From: Streptomyces sp. CB02056
Lineage (GTDB): Bacteria > Actinomycetota > Actinomycetes > Streptomycetales > Streptomycetaceae
DNA length: 64,000 bases
NCBI RefSeq assembly: GCF_001905545.1
Contig: NZ_LIPD01000003.1
Coordinates: 531,147 to 595,146, forward strand
Direction: 5' to 3'
The position numbers and the translations under genes were made by a program. This document shows, one piece after another, positions 16,965-24,379 of this stretch; the first letter of the stretch is position 1; each line of letters opens with the position of its first letter. The notes under the pieces are model-generated. The model did no database searches. It was given only the letters and a program-made list of their open reading frames with translations, and was not told the DNA's origin.

Positions 16965-16978
16965 TCCCACCCCCGCCG

Positions 16979-17030
16979 CCGGTGGCCGTACCGCTCACGG
17001 CCGTACCCGCTCACAGCGGTGCGGCCACCG
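16979..17030. terminator. Convergent terminator between glycosyltransferase and MFS genes
   Basis: CCGGTGGCCG(T)ACCGCT pairs with AGCGGT(G)CGGCCACCGG with one wobble, forming a 17-bp stem that extends into the last codons of the MFS gene. Confidence 0.55.
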
Positions 17031-18249
17031 GCGGTACGGCCGCCGACGCGTCGGCCCGGGGCAGCAGGAGCGGCGTGGCGAGGATGAGCAGTCCCGCGAC
17101 CGCGAGGGCGGTGCGCGGTCCGGTGGCGGCCGCGAGCAGCCCGCCGAGCGCGGTGCAGACGGCGATGGACGCCTGCTGGCCGATCGACCAGGCCGACAGC
17201 GTGCGGGCGACCAGGTGCTTGGGCGTGCGTTCGAGCCGGTAGGTGGCGAGCACCGGGTTGAACAGGCTCATGTTGACGATGATCGCCAGCTCGACGGCCA
17301 TCACGGTGACCAGGCCGACCACGCCGGGGCGGACGAAGGCCAGGCCGATCAGCCAGACGGCGCGCAGGGTGCCGACGGTCCGGAACACCCGGTCCCGGCC
17401 GTGGCGTGCCACGACCCGCCGGGCCAGCCGGGAGCCGATCAGCCCGCCGAGGCAGGGGGCGGCGAAGGCCAGGCCGTACTGCCATGGGGCGAAGTGGAGT
17501 TGGCGGAGCAGGAGGACGGCGAGCACCGGCTCGGTGGCCATGATCAGACCGGCGACGAGCATGTTGTTGAGGTAGAGCGCCCGCAGACCGGGGTCGCCCA
17601 GGATGTGCCGCCAGCCGTCGAGCACCGCGCCCGCCCGGACCGGGTTCCCGCCGGTCCGCCGCGGCGCCTCCTCCCGGCCGCGGATCGCGGTGATGCCCAG
17701 CGCGGAGAGCAGGTAGCTGAGCGCGTCGGCCACCACGGTGGTGACCGGCCCGAACCGGCCGACCGCCGCCCCGCCCAGCGGCGGACCGATCGCGATGGAG
17801 CTCCAGTTCGTGGACTCGAACCGCGCGTTGGCCACCAGCAGGTCGTCCGGCCGGACGAGGGCCTTGAGGTAGGCGCCGCTGGCCGCGCCGAACGCGATCC
17901 TGGCCGCGGCGACCACGATCGAGACCACCAGCAGCTGGACGAAGCCCAGCCCTCCCAGGGCGTACGCGACCGGGATCGACGCCATGGCCGCGAACCGGAC
18001 CAGGTCCATCGCGATCATCACCGGACGCTTGCGCCGGAACTCCACCCACGGCGCGAGCGGCACCGCGATCAGCGCGCCCACCGCCGGCCCCACCGCGGAC
18101 AGCGCGGACACCTCGGCCGGTCCGGCGCGCAGCACCAGCACGGCGATCAGCGGCAGCGCCCCGAACCCCAGCCCGGACCCGTACGCGCTCACCGCGTACG
18201 CCGCCCACAGCCAGCCGAACCGCTGGCCCAGCCGTTTCCCACCCGTCAT
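17011..18249 (-). CDS. MFS transporter
   Basis: The start at ATG 18249 has GGGAG at 8 nt and opens just before the first helix (FGWLWAAYAVSAYGSGLGFG). The 412-residue protein has about twelve hydrophobic segments with the MFS loop 2-3 signature-like PWVEFRRKRPVMIAMD and loop 8-9 GSRLARRVVARHGRDRVFR. It resembles the MFS_3/enterobactin-exporter-like group of drug exporters. It is divergent from a LysR-type gene, and the 146-bp intergenic segment holds ACAACC half-sites; regulation by that LysR protein is the natural inference. Confidence 0.87.
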   Translation of the reverse strand: MTGGKRLGQRFGWLWAAYAVSAYGSGLGFGALPLIAVLVLRAGPAEVSALSAVGPAVGALIAVPLAPWVEFRRKRPVMIAMDLVRFAAMASIPVAYALGGLGFVQLLVVSIVVAAARIAFGAASGAYLKALVRPDDLLVANARFESTNWSSIAIGPPLGGAAVGRFGPVTTVVADALSYLLSALGITAIRGREEAPRRTGGNPVRAGAVLDGWRHILGDPGLRALYLNNMLVAGLIMATEPVLAVLLLRQLHFAPWQYGLAFAAPCLGGLIGSRLARRVVARHGRDRVFRTVGTLRAVWLIGLAFVRPGVVGLVTVMAVELAIIVNMSLFNPVLATYRLERTPKHLVARTLSAWSIGQQASIAVCTALGGLLAAATGPRTALAVAGLLILATPLLLPRADASAAVPPVAAPL

Positions 18250-18335
18250 GCGCGGTGCGCTCCCCTCGACGTCCCGACCCCGACCGGACAAACCGGAGTT
18301 GACCGGTGAGAGCCAACCGGGAGGCACAGCGGCCG

Positions 18336-18387
18336 GTCAAACAACCGTTTCGCCCACCCCGCACAACCACAGGTTGTTCTCTACAGT
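18336..18387. promoter_or_regulatory. LysR operator and leaderless promoter
   Basis: A perfect inverted repeat ACAACC-ACA-GGTTGT (18363-18377) lies directly upstream of the hexamer TACAGT (18382-18387), which is 8 nt before GTG 18396. Another ACAACC half-site lies near 18341. This fits autoregulation and divergent control of the MFS gene. Confidence 0.5.
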
Positions 18388-18395
18388 GGATCGGC

Positions 18396-19331
18396 GTGGA
18401 CCTCGAAGCAGTGCGCACCTTCGCCGCCATCGCGGAAGCCGGCCAGTTCCAGAAGGCCGCCGTCGACCTGTCGATCACCCAGCAGGCCGTCTCCAAACGC
18501 GTCGCCGCACTGGAGCGCGACCTCGGCGTGCGACTGTTCACCCGCACCCCGCGCGGCGCCGAACTCACCATCGACGGACAGGCGTTCCTGCCCCACGCCC
18601 GCGAACTGCTGCGCGCCGCCGAACGCGCGGTCGCGTCCGTACGGGCCGGCCGCCGCCCGCTGCGCGTCGACGTGCTCAACTCGCGCGGAGCCGTCTCGGG
18701 CCTGATGCGCGACTTCCACCGCGCCCACCCGGACATCGACCTCGACGTGCTGATGCTGCACGACATCGAGACCGCCGTCGCCGCCGTCCGCTCCGGCACG
18801 ATCGACGCCACCTTCCGCGCCGTCGCCATGCCCGGCCGGCCGCTCCCCGAGGACATCGCATCCGTCCGGGTGCTCGACGAACCGCTCCACCTCCTCACCG
18901 GCCCCGCCCACGCCCTGGCGGGCGCCCGGACGCTGACCGTCGCCGACCTGGCCGGCCACCGGATCTGGATGCCCGGCATCGTCCCCGGCACCGAGTGGGG
19001 CGCCTACTACGCCGACCTCGTCGCCGAGTTCGGCCTCACCATCGAGGCCACCGGCCCCAACTTCGGCTCCGACGCCCTCCTCGACACCATCGCCGACACC
19101 CCGGCCCTCGCCACCTTCATGAGCGAGCGGACCCGCCTCGTCTGGCCCGCCGCCCACGGCCTGCGCCGCATCCCGGTGACCGACCCGACGCCCGTCTACC
19201 CCCACTCGCTCCTCTGGCACCGCGACAACCCCCACCCGGCCCTCCCCGCCCTCCGGGCCCACCTCGCCACCACCGCCCCCACCCCCGGCACCCCCGGCAC
19301 CTGGACCCCCGCCTGGACCCTCCCCCACTGA
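18396..19331 (+). CDS. LysR-family transcription regulator
   Basis: I start at GTG 18396 because the product then opens on the LysR helix-turn-helix (DLEAVRTFAAIAEAGQFQKA, with DLSITQQAVSKRVAALERDL), and TACAGT lies 8 nt upstream with no Shine-Dalgarno. It has 311 residues with a periplasmic-binding-like effector domain (LRVDVLNSRGAVSGLMRDF onwards). The last residues are rich in Thr/Pro. It is divergent from the MFS transporter, which it probably controls. Confidence 0.87.
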   Translation: MDLEAVRTFAAIAEAGQFQKAAVDLSITQQAVSKRVAALERDLGVRLFTRTPRGAELTIDGQAFLPHARELLRAAERAVASVRAGRRPLRVDVLNSRGAVSGLMRDFHRAHPDIDLDVLMLHDIETAVAAVRSGTIDATFRAVAMPGRPLPEDIASVRVLDEPLHLLTGPAHALAGARTLTVADLAGHRIWMPGIVPGTEWGAYYADLVAEFGLTIEATGPNFGSDALLDTIADTPALATFMSERTRLVWPAAHGLRRIPVTDPTPVYPHSLLWHRDNPHPALPALRAHLATTAPTPGTPGTWTPAWTLPH

Positions 19332-19358
19332 CCGCCCCGACCGGCCCCGGACAACGCG

Positions 19359-19387
19359 AAAGCCCCAGGCCACTGGCCTGGGGCTTT
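19359..19387. terminator. Bidirectional terminator between LysR gene and tRNA-Gly
   Basis: A perfect 13-bp stem AAAGCCCCAGGCC with its complement and an ACT loop, flanked by A and T runs, works in both directions. Confidence 0.85.
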
Positions 19388-19392
19388 ACTGC

Positions 19393-19466
19393 TGGAGCGG
19401 GCGACGAGAATCGAACTCGCGCTCTAAGCTTGGGAAGCTCATGTTCTACCATTAAACTACGCCCGC
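19393..19466 (-). tRNA. tRNA-Gly(CCC)
   Basis: On the minus strand a 74-nt cloverleaf begins GCGGGCGTAGTTTAATGG, has the anticodon loop TTCCCAA (anticodon CCC), the T-loop GTTCGATTC and an encoded CCA end. All stems pair. Confidence 0.95.
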
Positions 19467-19742
19467 CCGATGAGCCGTCAGAGACCGCTCGATCCAGTGT
19501 CACTGTACCCCATTCGCACCGGTGGTTGCACAGGGGGTCGGTGGACGTGGCGGAGCCGGGTGGGGCGGGTGTGGAGGCGTACTGTGTGGGCCGCGCGCGA
19601 GTGCTCCGGTGGGTGGGGGCCGAGGCGGCGAGCCATGGTGAGGAATGTCCGGAACATCCCCTAATGTGACGCTGTCCCGGGGCTCGGCCGTCGGGGCGAG
19701 CAGGTACGGGTGAGTACTGGGTTAGGGATGGGAAGGGGATCG

Positions 19743-19964
19743 ATGGAGCAGCGCGCCGTCGTTCGTTGTGCCGAGGGGCACCTGTTCAGCACCACCACGT
19801 TCCCGATGCAGAACCTCGGTCCTGGCCGGCTCGGGCCCGGACGGTTGATCCGCTGCCCGCAGTGCGGACGGATGCGGAGTTCGGTGCTGGCCGACGTGCG
19901 GGAGCTGTCGGAGCCGCAACTGGCGCGGGCGATGCGGTTGGAGGCCGCGGAGTTCCTGGCCTGA
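19743..19964 (+). CDS. Small zinc-ribbon protein
   Basis: This 73-residue protein starts at ATG 19743 (GGAAGGGG upstream; an in-frame GTG lies at 19710). It has a Cys/His set, RCAEGHLF and RCPQCGRMR, that forms a small zinc ribbon (C, H, CxxC), followed by a helical tail LSEPQLARAMRLEAAEFLA. I recall it as a conserved small protein next to dcd in streptomycetes. Function unknown; a nucleic-acid or protein contact role would fit the fold. Confidence 0.72.
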   Translation: MEQRAVVRCAEGHLFSTTTFPMQNLGPGRLGPGRLIRCPQCGRMRSSVLADVRELSEPQLARAMRLEAAEFLA

Positions 19965-19983
19965 CGGTCGCGGAGGGACGGAA

Positions 19984-20013
19984 CGGGCCCCGGGCGGATT
20001 CGTCCGGGGCCCT
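19984..20013 (+). terminator. Terminator after the zinc-ribbon gene
   Basis: GGGCCCCGGGCG pairs with CGTCCGGGGCCC (one G-U) around a GATT loop, just before the dcd promoter. Confidence 0.7.
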
Positions 20014-20035
20014 GTCGTGCACGTAACCTCGAAGC

Positions 20036-20611
20036 GTGCTGCTCTCTGACAAGGACATCCGGACCGAAATCGACCTGGGTCGGGTCGTCGTCGACCCGTT
20101 CGACCCGGCGATGATCCAGCCGTCGAGTATCGACGTGCGCCTCGACCGCTTCTTCCGCGTGTTCGAGAACCACAAGTACCCGCACATCGACCCCTCCGAG
20201 GAGCAGCCGGACCTGACCCGGCTGGTCGAGCCGGAGGGCGACGAGGCGTTCATCCTGCACCCCGGCGAGTTCGTGCTGGCCTCGACGTACGAGGTCATCA
20301 CGCTGCCCGACGACGTCGCGTCCCGGCTGGAGGGCAAGTCGAGCCTGGGCCGGCTGGGCCTGCTCACCCACTCCACGGCCGGCTTCATCGACCCCGGTTT
20401 CAGCGGCCACGTGACCCTGGAGCTGTCGAACGTCGCGACGCTGCCGATCAAGCTCTACCCGGGCATGAAGATCGGGCAGCTGTGCCTGTTCCGGCTCTCC
20501 TCGCCCTCGGAGCACCCGTACGGCTCGGAGCGCTACGGCTCGCGCTACCAGGGCCAGCGCGGCCCGACGCCGTCCCGCTCGTACCTGAACTTCCACCGCA
20601 GCGACGTCTGA
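20036..20611 (+). CDS. dcd: dCTP deaminase
   Basis: This 191-residue protein deaminates dCTP to dUTP, feeding dTMP synthesis; the actinobacterial type can also hydrolyse dUTP to dUMP. It starts [20 protein letters not shown] and carries the nucleotide-binding segments [34 protein letters not shown] (with the catalytic Glu further on in [10 protein letters not shown]) and the C-terminal lid [19 protein letters not shown] 20036 follows TAACCT by 6 nt with no Shine-Dalgarno, so the mRNA is probably leaderless. Confidence 0.95.
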   Translation: MLLSDKDIRTEIDLGRVVVDPFDPAMIQPSSIDVRLDRFFRVFENHKYPHIDPSEEQPDLTRLVEPEGDEAFILHPGEFVLASTYEVITLPDDVASRLEGKSSLGRLGLLTHSTAGFIDPGFSGHVTLELSNVATLPIKLYPGMKIGQLCLFRLSSPSEHPYGSERYGSRYQGQRGPTPSRSYLNFHRSDV

Positions 20612-20648
20612 GCACAGGACCCGCGGGTCCCACGGAGCGCACGCACGA

Positions 20649-20688
20649 CGGGCGGCCTGACCCCTCACCCGAGGGATCAGGCCGCCCG
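20649..20688. terminator. Convergent terminator between dcd and the AlaX gene
   Basis: GGGCGGCCTGA pairs with TCAGGCCGCCC, extended by an inner CCCTC/GAGGG stem. Confidence 0.75.
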
Positions 20689-20697
20689 CGGCGTTTC

Positions 20698-21588
20698 TCA
20701 GGCCCGCTTCGGGCTGGTGACGGCGACCAGCTCGGTGCCGTCCTCGGACAGCCGCAGCTCGGTGCGCAGCTCGGCCAGCTCGCCGAGGTGGTGCAGGTGG
20801 GTGCCGCCGCAGAAGATCTGCGCGCCGCCCTCGGGCAGCTCGCAGTGCCACTGGCGGCGGGCGGTGAGCTCGGGGCCGGGCACCTCGATGCGGACCGGGG
20901 CGTCGGCGGCGACCCAGGCGGCCAGCCGGGCGTTGACGGCCTCGGTGAGGGCCGGCAGGGCATCGGCGAGGGCCGGGAACTCCTCGGTGGCGTCCACCGT
21001 GAAGCCCTTCTTCTTCAGCGACTTGCCGAGCCGGTAGGTGTCGGTGCTGGCCGCGGTGTCCATCACCGAGCTCGCCATGGCGAGGCTGTCGAAGTCCGGG
21101 TGGCCGAAGGCGTCCGAGCGGCCCGGGTCCTTGCGCCAGCGCGGGGCGAGCGCGGCGTTCAGGGCGAGGGCGAGCAGGTGGCAGCCGCTGTGCGAGGCGC
21201 TGAGGGCGCCCCGGCGGTCGGCGTCGACGGCGAGCGCGGCGGTGCGGCCGACGAGGTCCCCCGGGTCGCCGTCGACGACGTGCAGGACCAGCCAGGACCA
21301 CTCCTCGTCACCGCGCCGGACCGGGATGTCGGCGCCGACCAGCGGCTCCCCGCCCTCCGGGCCGACGGCGCCGGTCAGGCAGTCGACCACGGCCAGCTCG
21401 GTGCCGTCGACGGTCAGGGTGCCGAGGTCGGCCGGCTGGTCGGGCCAGGTGTGGTCGAGCGGGTGGAACGGGGTCGCCGCGGTGACGACGGCGTACCGGC
21501 CGTCGGCCAGCGGGTGCACCGCGAGCACCGGGGACTCGCCGGTCACCGCCCCGGCCGGGAAGCTGACGTGGGTGGTGGGGAGGGTCAT
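20698..21588 (-). CDS. AlaX-like alanyl-tRNA editing hydrolase
   Basis: This 296-residue protein has an N-terminal beta domain like the linker of AlaRS, followed by the editing domain with the zinc ligands in SASHSGCHLLALAL (HxxxH) and QIFCGGTHLHHLGEL (CxxxH). Free-standing AlaX proteins hydrolyse Ser- or Gly-mischarged tRNA-Ala, guarding translation. Streptomycete genomes often annotate it as a metal-dependent hydrolase. GGAG stands 6 nt before the ATG. It is monocistronic. Confidence 0.85.
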   Translation of the reverse strand: MTLPTTHVSFPAGAVTGESPVLAVHPLADGRYAVVTAATPFHPLDHTWPDQPADLGTLTVDGTELAVVDCLTGAVGPEGGEPLVGADIPVRRGDEEWSWLVLHVVDGDPGDLVGRTAALAVDADRRGALSASHSGCHLLALALNAALAPRWRKDPGRSDAFGHPDFDSLAMASSVMDTAASTDTYRLGKSLKKKGFTVDATEEFPALADALPALTEAVNARLAAWVAADAPVRIEVPGPELTARRQWHCELPEGGAQIFCGGTHLHHLGELAELRTELRLSEDGTELVAVTSPKRA

Positions 21589-21712
21589 TCCTGGCTCCGG
21601 TGAAGGTGGGACGACGAGGGTGGGGCGGGCCCGGCACTCGGCCGCGACCCGCCCCCATTCTGCCCTTCGCCCGTCGGAGCCCTCGGCCCGGCGTCGCTCC
21701 GCCCGGTGCGGC

Positions 21713-22777
21713 TCAGCCCAGCGTCGGCAGCTTGATCAGCACCAGCAGCGCCACCAGCTGTATCGCCGAGGCGGCTGCGGCCTTGCCCCAGGGCAGGTCG
21801 TGCAGCCGCCGGACCATGCTGGTCAGCAGGTACGCGCAGAGCATCCAGGTGGCCCAGCCGACGACCTGGACGACGGCGCTGCCGGAGGGCAGCACCAGGT
21901 CGAGCAGCAGCCGGGGCGCGTCGGTGAGCCAGCCGATCAGCGCGGCCAGGCCGACGGTCGCCTTCCACGGGCCGTCGCCGCCCAGCTGGCGGGCCATCGC
22001 GTAGGTGACCCCGCCGAAGAGCGCGCCGGCCACGGTGAAGCCGATGGCGGCGGCGAGGATGCCGGTCAGCGCCACGGTGAAGGTCGAGTTGACGATGTCG
22101 TCGTGGGTGAGCCCGATGCCGAGCACCGCGAGCGCGCCGTACAGCAGCGAGACGGTGAGCGCGGGCAGCCAGACCTGGTGGTCGCGGGTGCGGTCGAAGA
22201 CCGCGGTCGGGCTGCGGAACAGGCCGGTGAACAGTTCGCGCCAGTGCGGTCGGGGCCCGGCGACGTGCGGGGCGGACTGGCCGCCGGCCCGGTAGACGGC
22301 GACGTTGTCCTGGCCGTACGGCTGCTGGTCGTAGCCCTGCTCGGCGCCGTAGCCCTGGTCGGGGCCGTAGCCCTGCTCGGGGCCGTAGGGCGGCTGCTGC
22401 CCGTGGCCGTCGTCGTAGTAGCCGTGCTCCTGGCCGGGGTGCCCCTGGTACGGCGGCTGTCCCTGGTACGGACCGCCGGCCGCGTACGGGTCGCCGACGG
22501 GGAAGGCCCGGGTGCTGCCGGGCCGGTCCGCCGCGTACGGGTCGTACCCGTCCCCCGCCGTCTGCCCGGGACCGCCGGGCGTGCCGGGACCACCGGGCGT
22601 GCCCGGACCGCCGGGCGCGCCGCCGGGCCCGCCGGGCGTCGCCGCGTGCGGGGCCGTGAAGTACTCCGGCCCGTCCGTCCCCCCGTGCCCCCCGGGCGCG
22701 GACGGCGGCGGAGGGGCCGACCACCCGCCGCGCGGACGGTCCGCGCCCTGACCGTTGTCGTATCGATTACCAGCCAC
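21713..22777 (-). CDS. Yip1-domain membrane protein with collagen-like and Gln/Tyr-Gly N-terminal repeats
   Basis: The 354-residue product has a long disordered N-terminus (about residues 1-170) with GGPG/GTPGGP collagen-like repeats (about 48-71) and a QGYGPDQGYGAEQGYDQ block (about 133-152), followed by a Yip1 domain with five hydrophobic segments (VWLPALTVSLLYGALAVLGI onwards). Function of bacterial Yip1 proteins is not settled. The start GTG 22777 stands 6 nt after the hexamer TACCTT with no ribosome site, suggesting a leaderless mRNA. The Pro/Gly/Tyr-rich head may form condensates or bind other proteins; that is a guess. Confidence 0.8.
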   Translation of the reverse strand: MAGNRYDNGQGADRPRGGWSAPPPPSAPGGHGGTDGPEYFTAPHAATPGGPGGAPGGPGTPGGPGTPGGPGQTAGDGYDPYAADRPGSTRAFPVGDPYAAGGPYQGQPPYQGHPGQEHGYYDDGHGQQPPYGPEQGYGPDQGYGAEQGYDQQPYGQDNVAVYRAGGQSAPHVAGPRPHWRELFTGLFRSPTAVFDRTRDHQVWLPALTVSLLYGALAVLGIGLTHDDIVNSTFTVALTGILAAAIGFTVAGALFGGVTYAMARQLGGDGPWKATVGLAALIGWLTDAPRLLLDLVLPSGSAVVQVVGWATWMLCAYLLTSMVRRLHDLPWGKAAAASAIQLVALLVLIKLPTLG

Positions 22778-22888
22778 GGTCCGAAGGTACCCGTCCGGCC
22801 CGGCCCGCGGCGGCCCCGGACGAAGCCGGGGCCGGTTTGCAGCGAGGCTGAGACGAACGGGGCCGAAAACCCGCGGGGCGCGGGGTGG

Positions 22889-24037
22889 CTACCGCTGTGC
22901 GCCGACCGACGGCCCGTGCACCGCCGCGGCCGCGCTGGTGCCGGCCGGGCAGCCGCCCGGGCCGGCCGAGGTGCGGACGGCGCCGACCGGCAGCAGGGTG
23001 CCGCAGGCGATCCGGATGCCGTTCGGCAGCTCGTTGTCCGACTCCACGATCGCGCCGTCGCCGATCACCGCGCCGTCCAGCGCCGAGCGGGCGCCGACGG
23101 TGGCGAAGGCGCCCACGATCGAGTCCTTGACCAGGGTGTCCGGGCCGATCACCGCGCCGGGCAGGATCACGCTGCCCTCGACGATCGCGCCGGCCTCGAC
23201 CACCGCGTCCTCGGCGACCACGGTGCCGCCGCTGAGCACCGCGCCCGGGTGGACGGTGGCGCCGGGCAGCAGCAGGGCGTCGCCGGTCGGGCCGGGGACG
23301 GCCGGGGAGTCGACCTTGCCGAGCACCAGGTCCGCCGAGCCGCGGACGAAGGCCGCCGGGGTACCCAGGTCCAGCCAGTACGAGGTGTCGACGACACCGC
23401 GCAGCAGCGCGCCGGTGGCCAGCAGTTCGGGGAAGGTCTCGCGCTCGACGGACACCTCGCGGCCGGTCGGGATGCGGTCGATCACGGACCGGGTGAAGAC
23501 GTAGCAGCCGGCGTTGATCTGGTCGGTGACGATCTGCTCCGGGGTCTCCGGCTTCTCCAGGAACTCCAGCACCCGCCCGTCCTCGTCGGTCGGGACGAGG
23601 CCGAAGGCCCGCGGGTCCTCGACCCGGGTCAGGTGCAGGGTGACATCGGCCCCGGCGGCCACGTGGCCGTCGCGCAGGGCGGCGATGTCGACGCCGGAGA
23701 GGATGTCGCCGTTGAAGACCAGGACCGGTTCGTCCGGGCCGCAGGTCAGGCCGGAGGCGGCGTTGCGGATCGCCCCGCCGGTGCCCAGCGGCTCGCGCTC
23801 GGTCAGGTAGACGAGCTCGATGCCGTACGGGGTGCCGTCCTGGAAGTGGTCCTCGAACACCTCGGCCAGGTACGAGGTGGCCAGCACGACGCGGGTGACG
23901 CCGGCGGCGGCCGCGCGGGCCAACTGGTGCGCGATGAACGGGACGCCTGCCACCGGCAGCATCGGCTTGGGGGTGTGGGTGGTCAGCGGACGCAGTCGCG
24001 TGCCCTTACCACCGACCAGCATGATCGCCTCGGTCAT
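22889..24037 (-). CDS. Mannose-1-phosphate guanylyltransferase-like nucleotidyltransferase
   Basis: Started at ATG 24037, this 382-residue protein opens with the nucleotidyltransferase signature MLVGGKGTRLRPLTTHTPKP and has LVFNGDILSGVD (metal-binding Asp), EFLEKPETP and NAGCYVFTRSVIDRIP. The C-terminal third is a left-handed beta-helix of hexapeptide repeats (AVVEAGAIVEGSVILPGAVI). This is the GDP-mannose pyrophosphorylase/RmlA-like group; making GDP-mannose for cell-wall and glycolipid mannosylation is the likely role. TACAGT at about 24194-24189 is a candidate -10, giving a leader of about 150 nt. Confidence 0.85.
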   Translation of the reverse strand: MTEAIMLVGGKGTRLRPLTTHTPKPMLPVAGVPFIAHQLARAAAAGVTRVVLATSYLAEVFEDHFQDGTPYGIELVYLTEREPLGTGGAIRNAASGLTCGPDEPVLVFNGDILSGVDIAALRDGHVAAGADVTLHLTRVEDPRAFGLVPTDEDGRVLEFLEKPETPEQIVTDQINAGCYVFTRSVIDRIPTGREVSVERETFPELLATGALLRGVVDTSYWLDLGTPAAFVRGSADLVLGKVDSPAVPGPTGDALLLPGATVHPGAVLSGGTVVAEDAVVEAGAIVEGSVILPGAVIGPDTLVKDSIVGAFATVGARSALDGAVIGDGAIVESDNELPNGIRIACGTLLPVGAVRTSAGPGGCPAGTSAAAAVHGPSVGAQR

Positions 24038-24379
24038 GGTCTGCGCTGTTCCCCTTGTGGTCTCTGCGGCCCGGCCCGGCGGGCCGACACCTCGTCGTCG
24101 GTCTGGACCCGGCCGTGCGGCCGGCGCGGGTCGCCACCCGCCCGGGGCTTCCGTCCGGAACGGGTCGACCGGCACGAAGCCGGTCCGGGCCTACTGTATT
24201 TGCTTCCGACCGAATGCCCGTCCGGCGCCTGTGCGATTGCCGTCACCCCCCGTACGCCCGCCGTACCGGGGCGGGCCGTCCGGAGCGACCGAAAGCCCGG
24301 CCCGGCGGGCGCGTTCGCGGCGTCCACCGGGCCGGGCAGTTGTAGCAGAACTGTCGAACAGCGGGCTCGTCGGCGCCGG
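24038..24379. other. Intergenic region with terminator of the Fe-S reductase gene
   Basis: About 340 bp. A GCCCGGCCCGG/CCGGGCCGGGC stem (24295-24337) can end the transcript from the Fe-S reductase gene. The rest holds the nucleotidyltransferase promoter region. No gene is seen. Confidence 0.5.

Noticed and set aside
24037..24175. Longer start of the GDP-mannose pyrophosphorylase-like gene at 24175
   Set aside because: The extra 46 residues are basic, unconserved in appearance and precede the GGKGTRLRP motif by far more than in the family.
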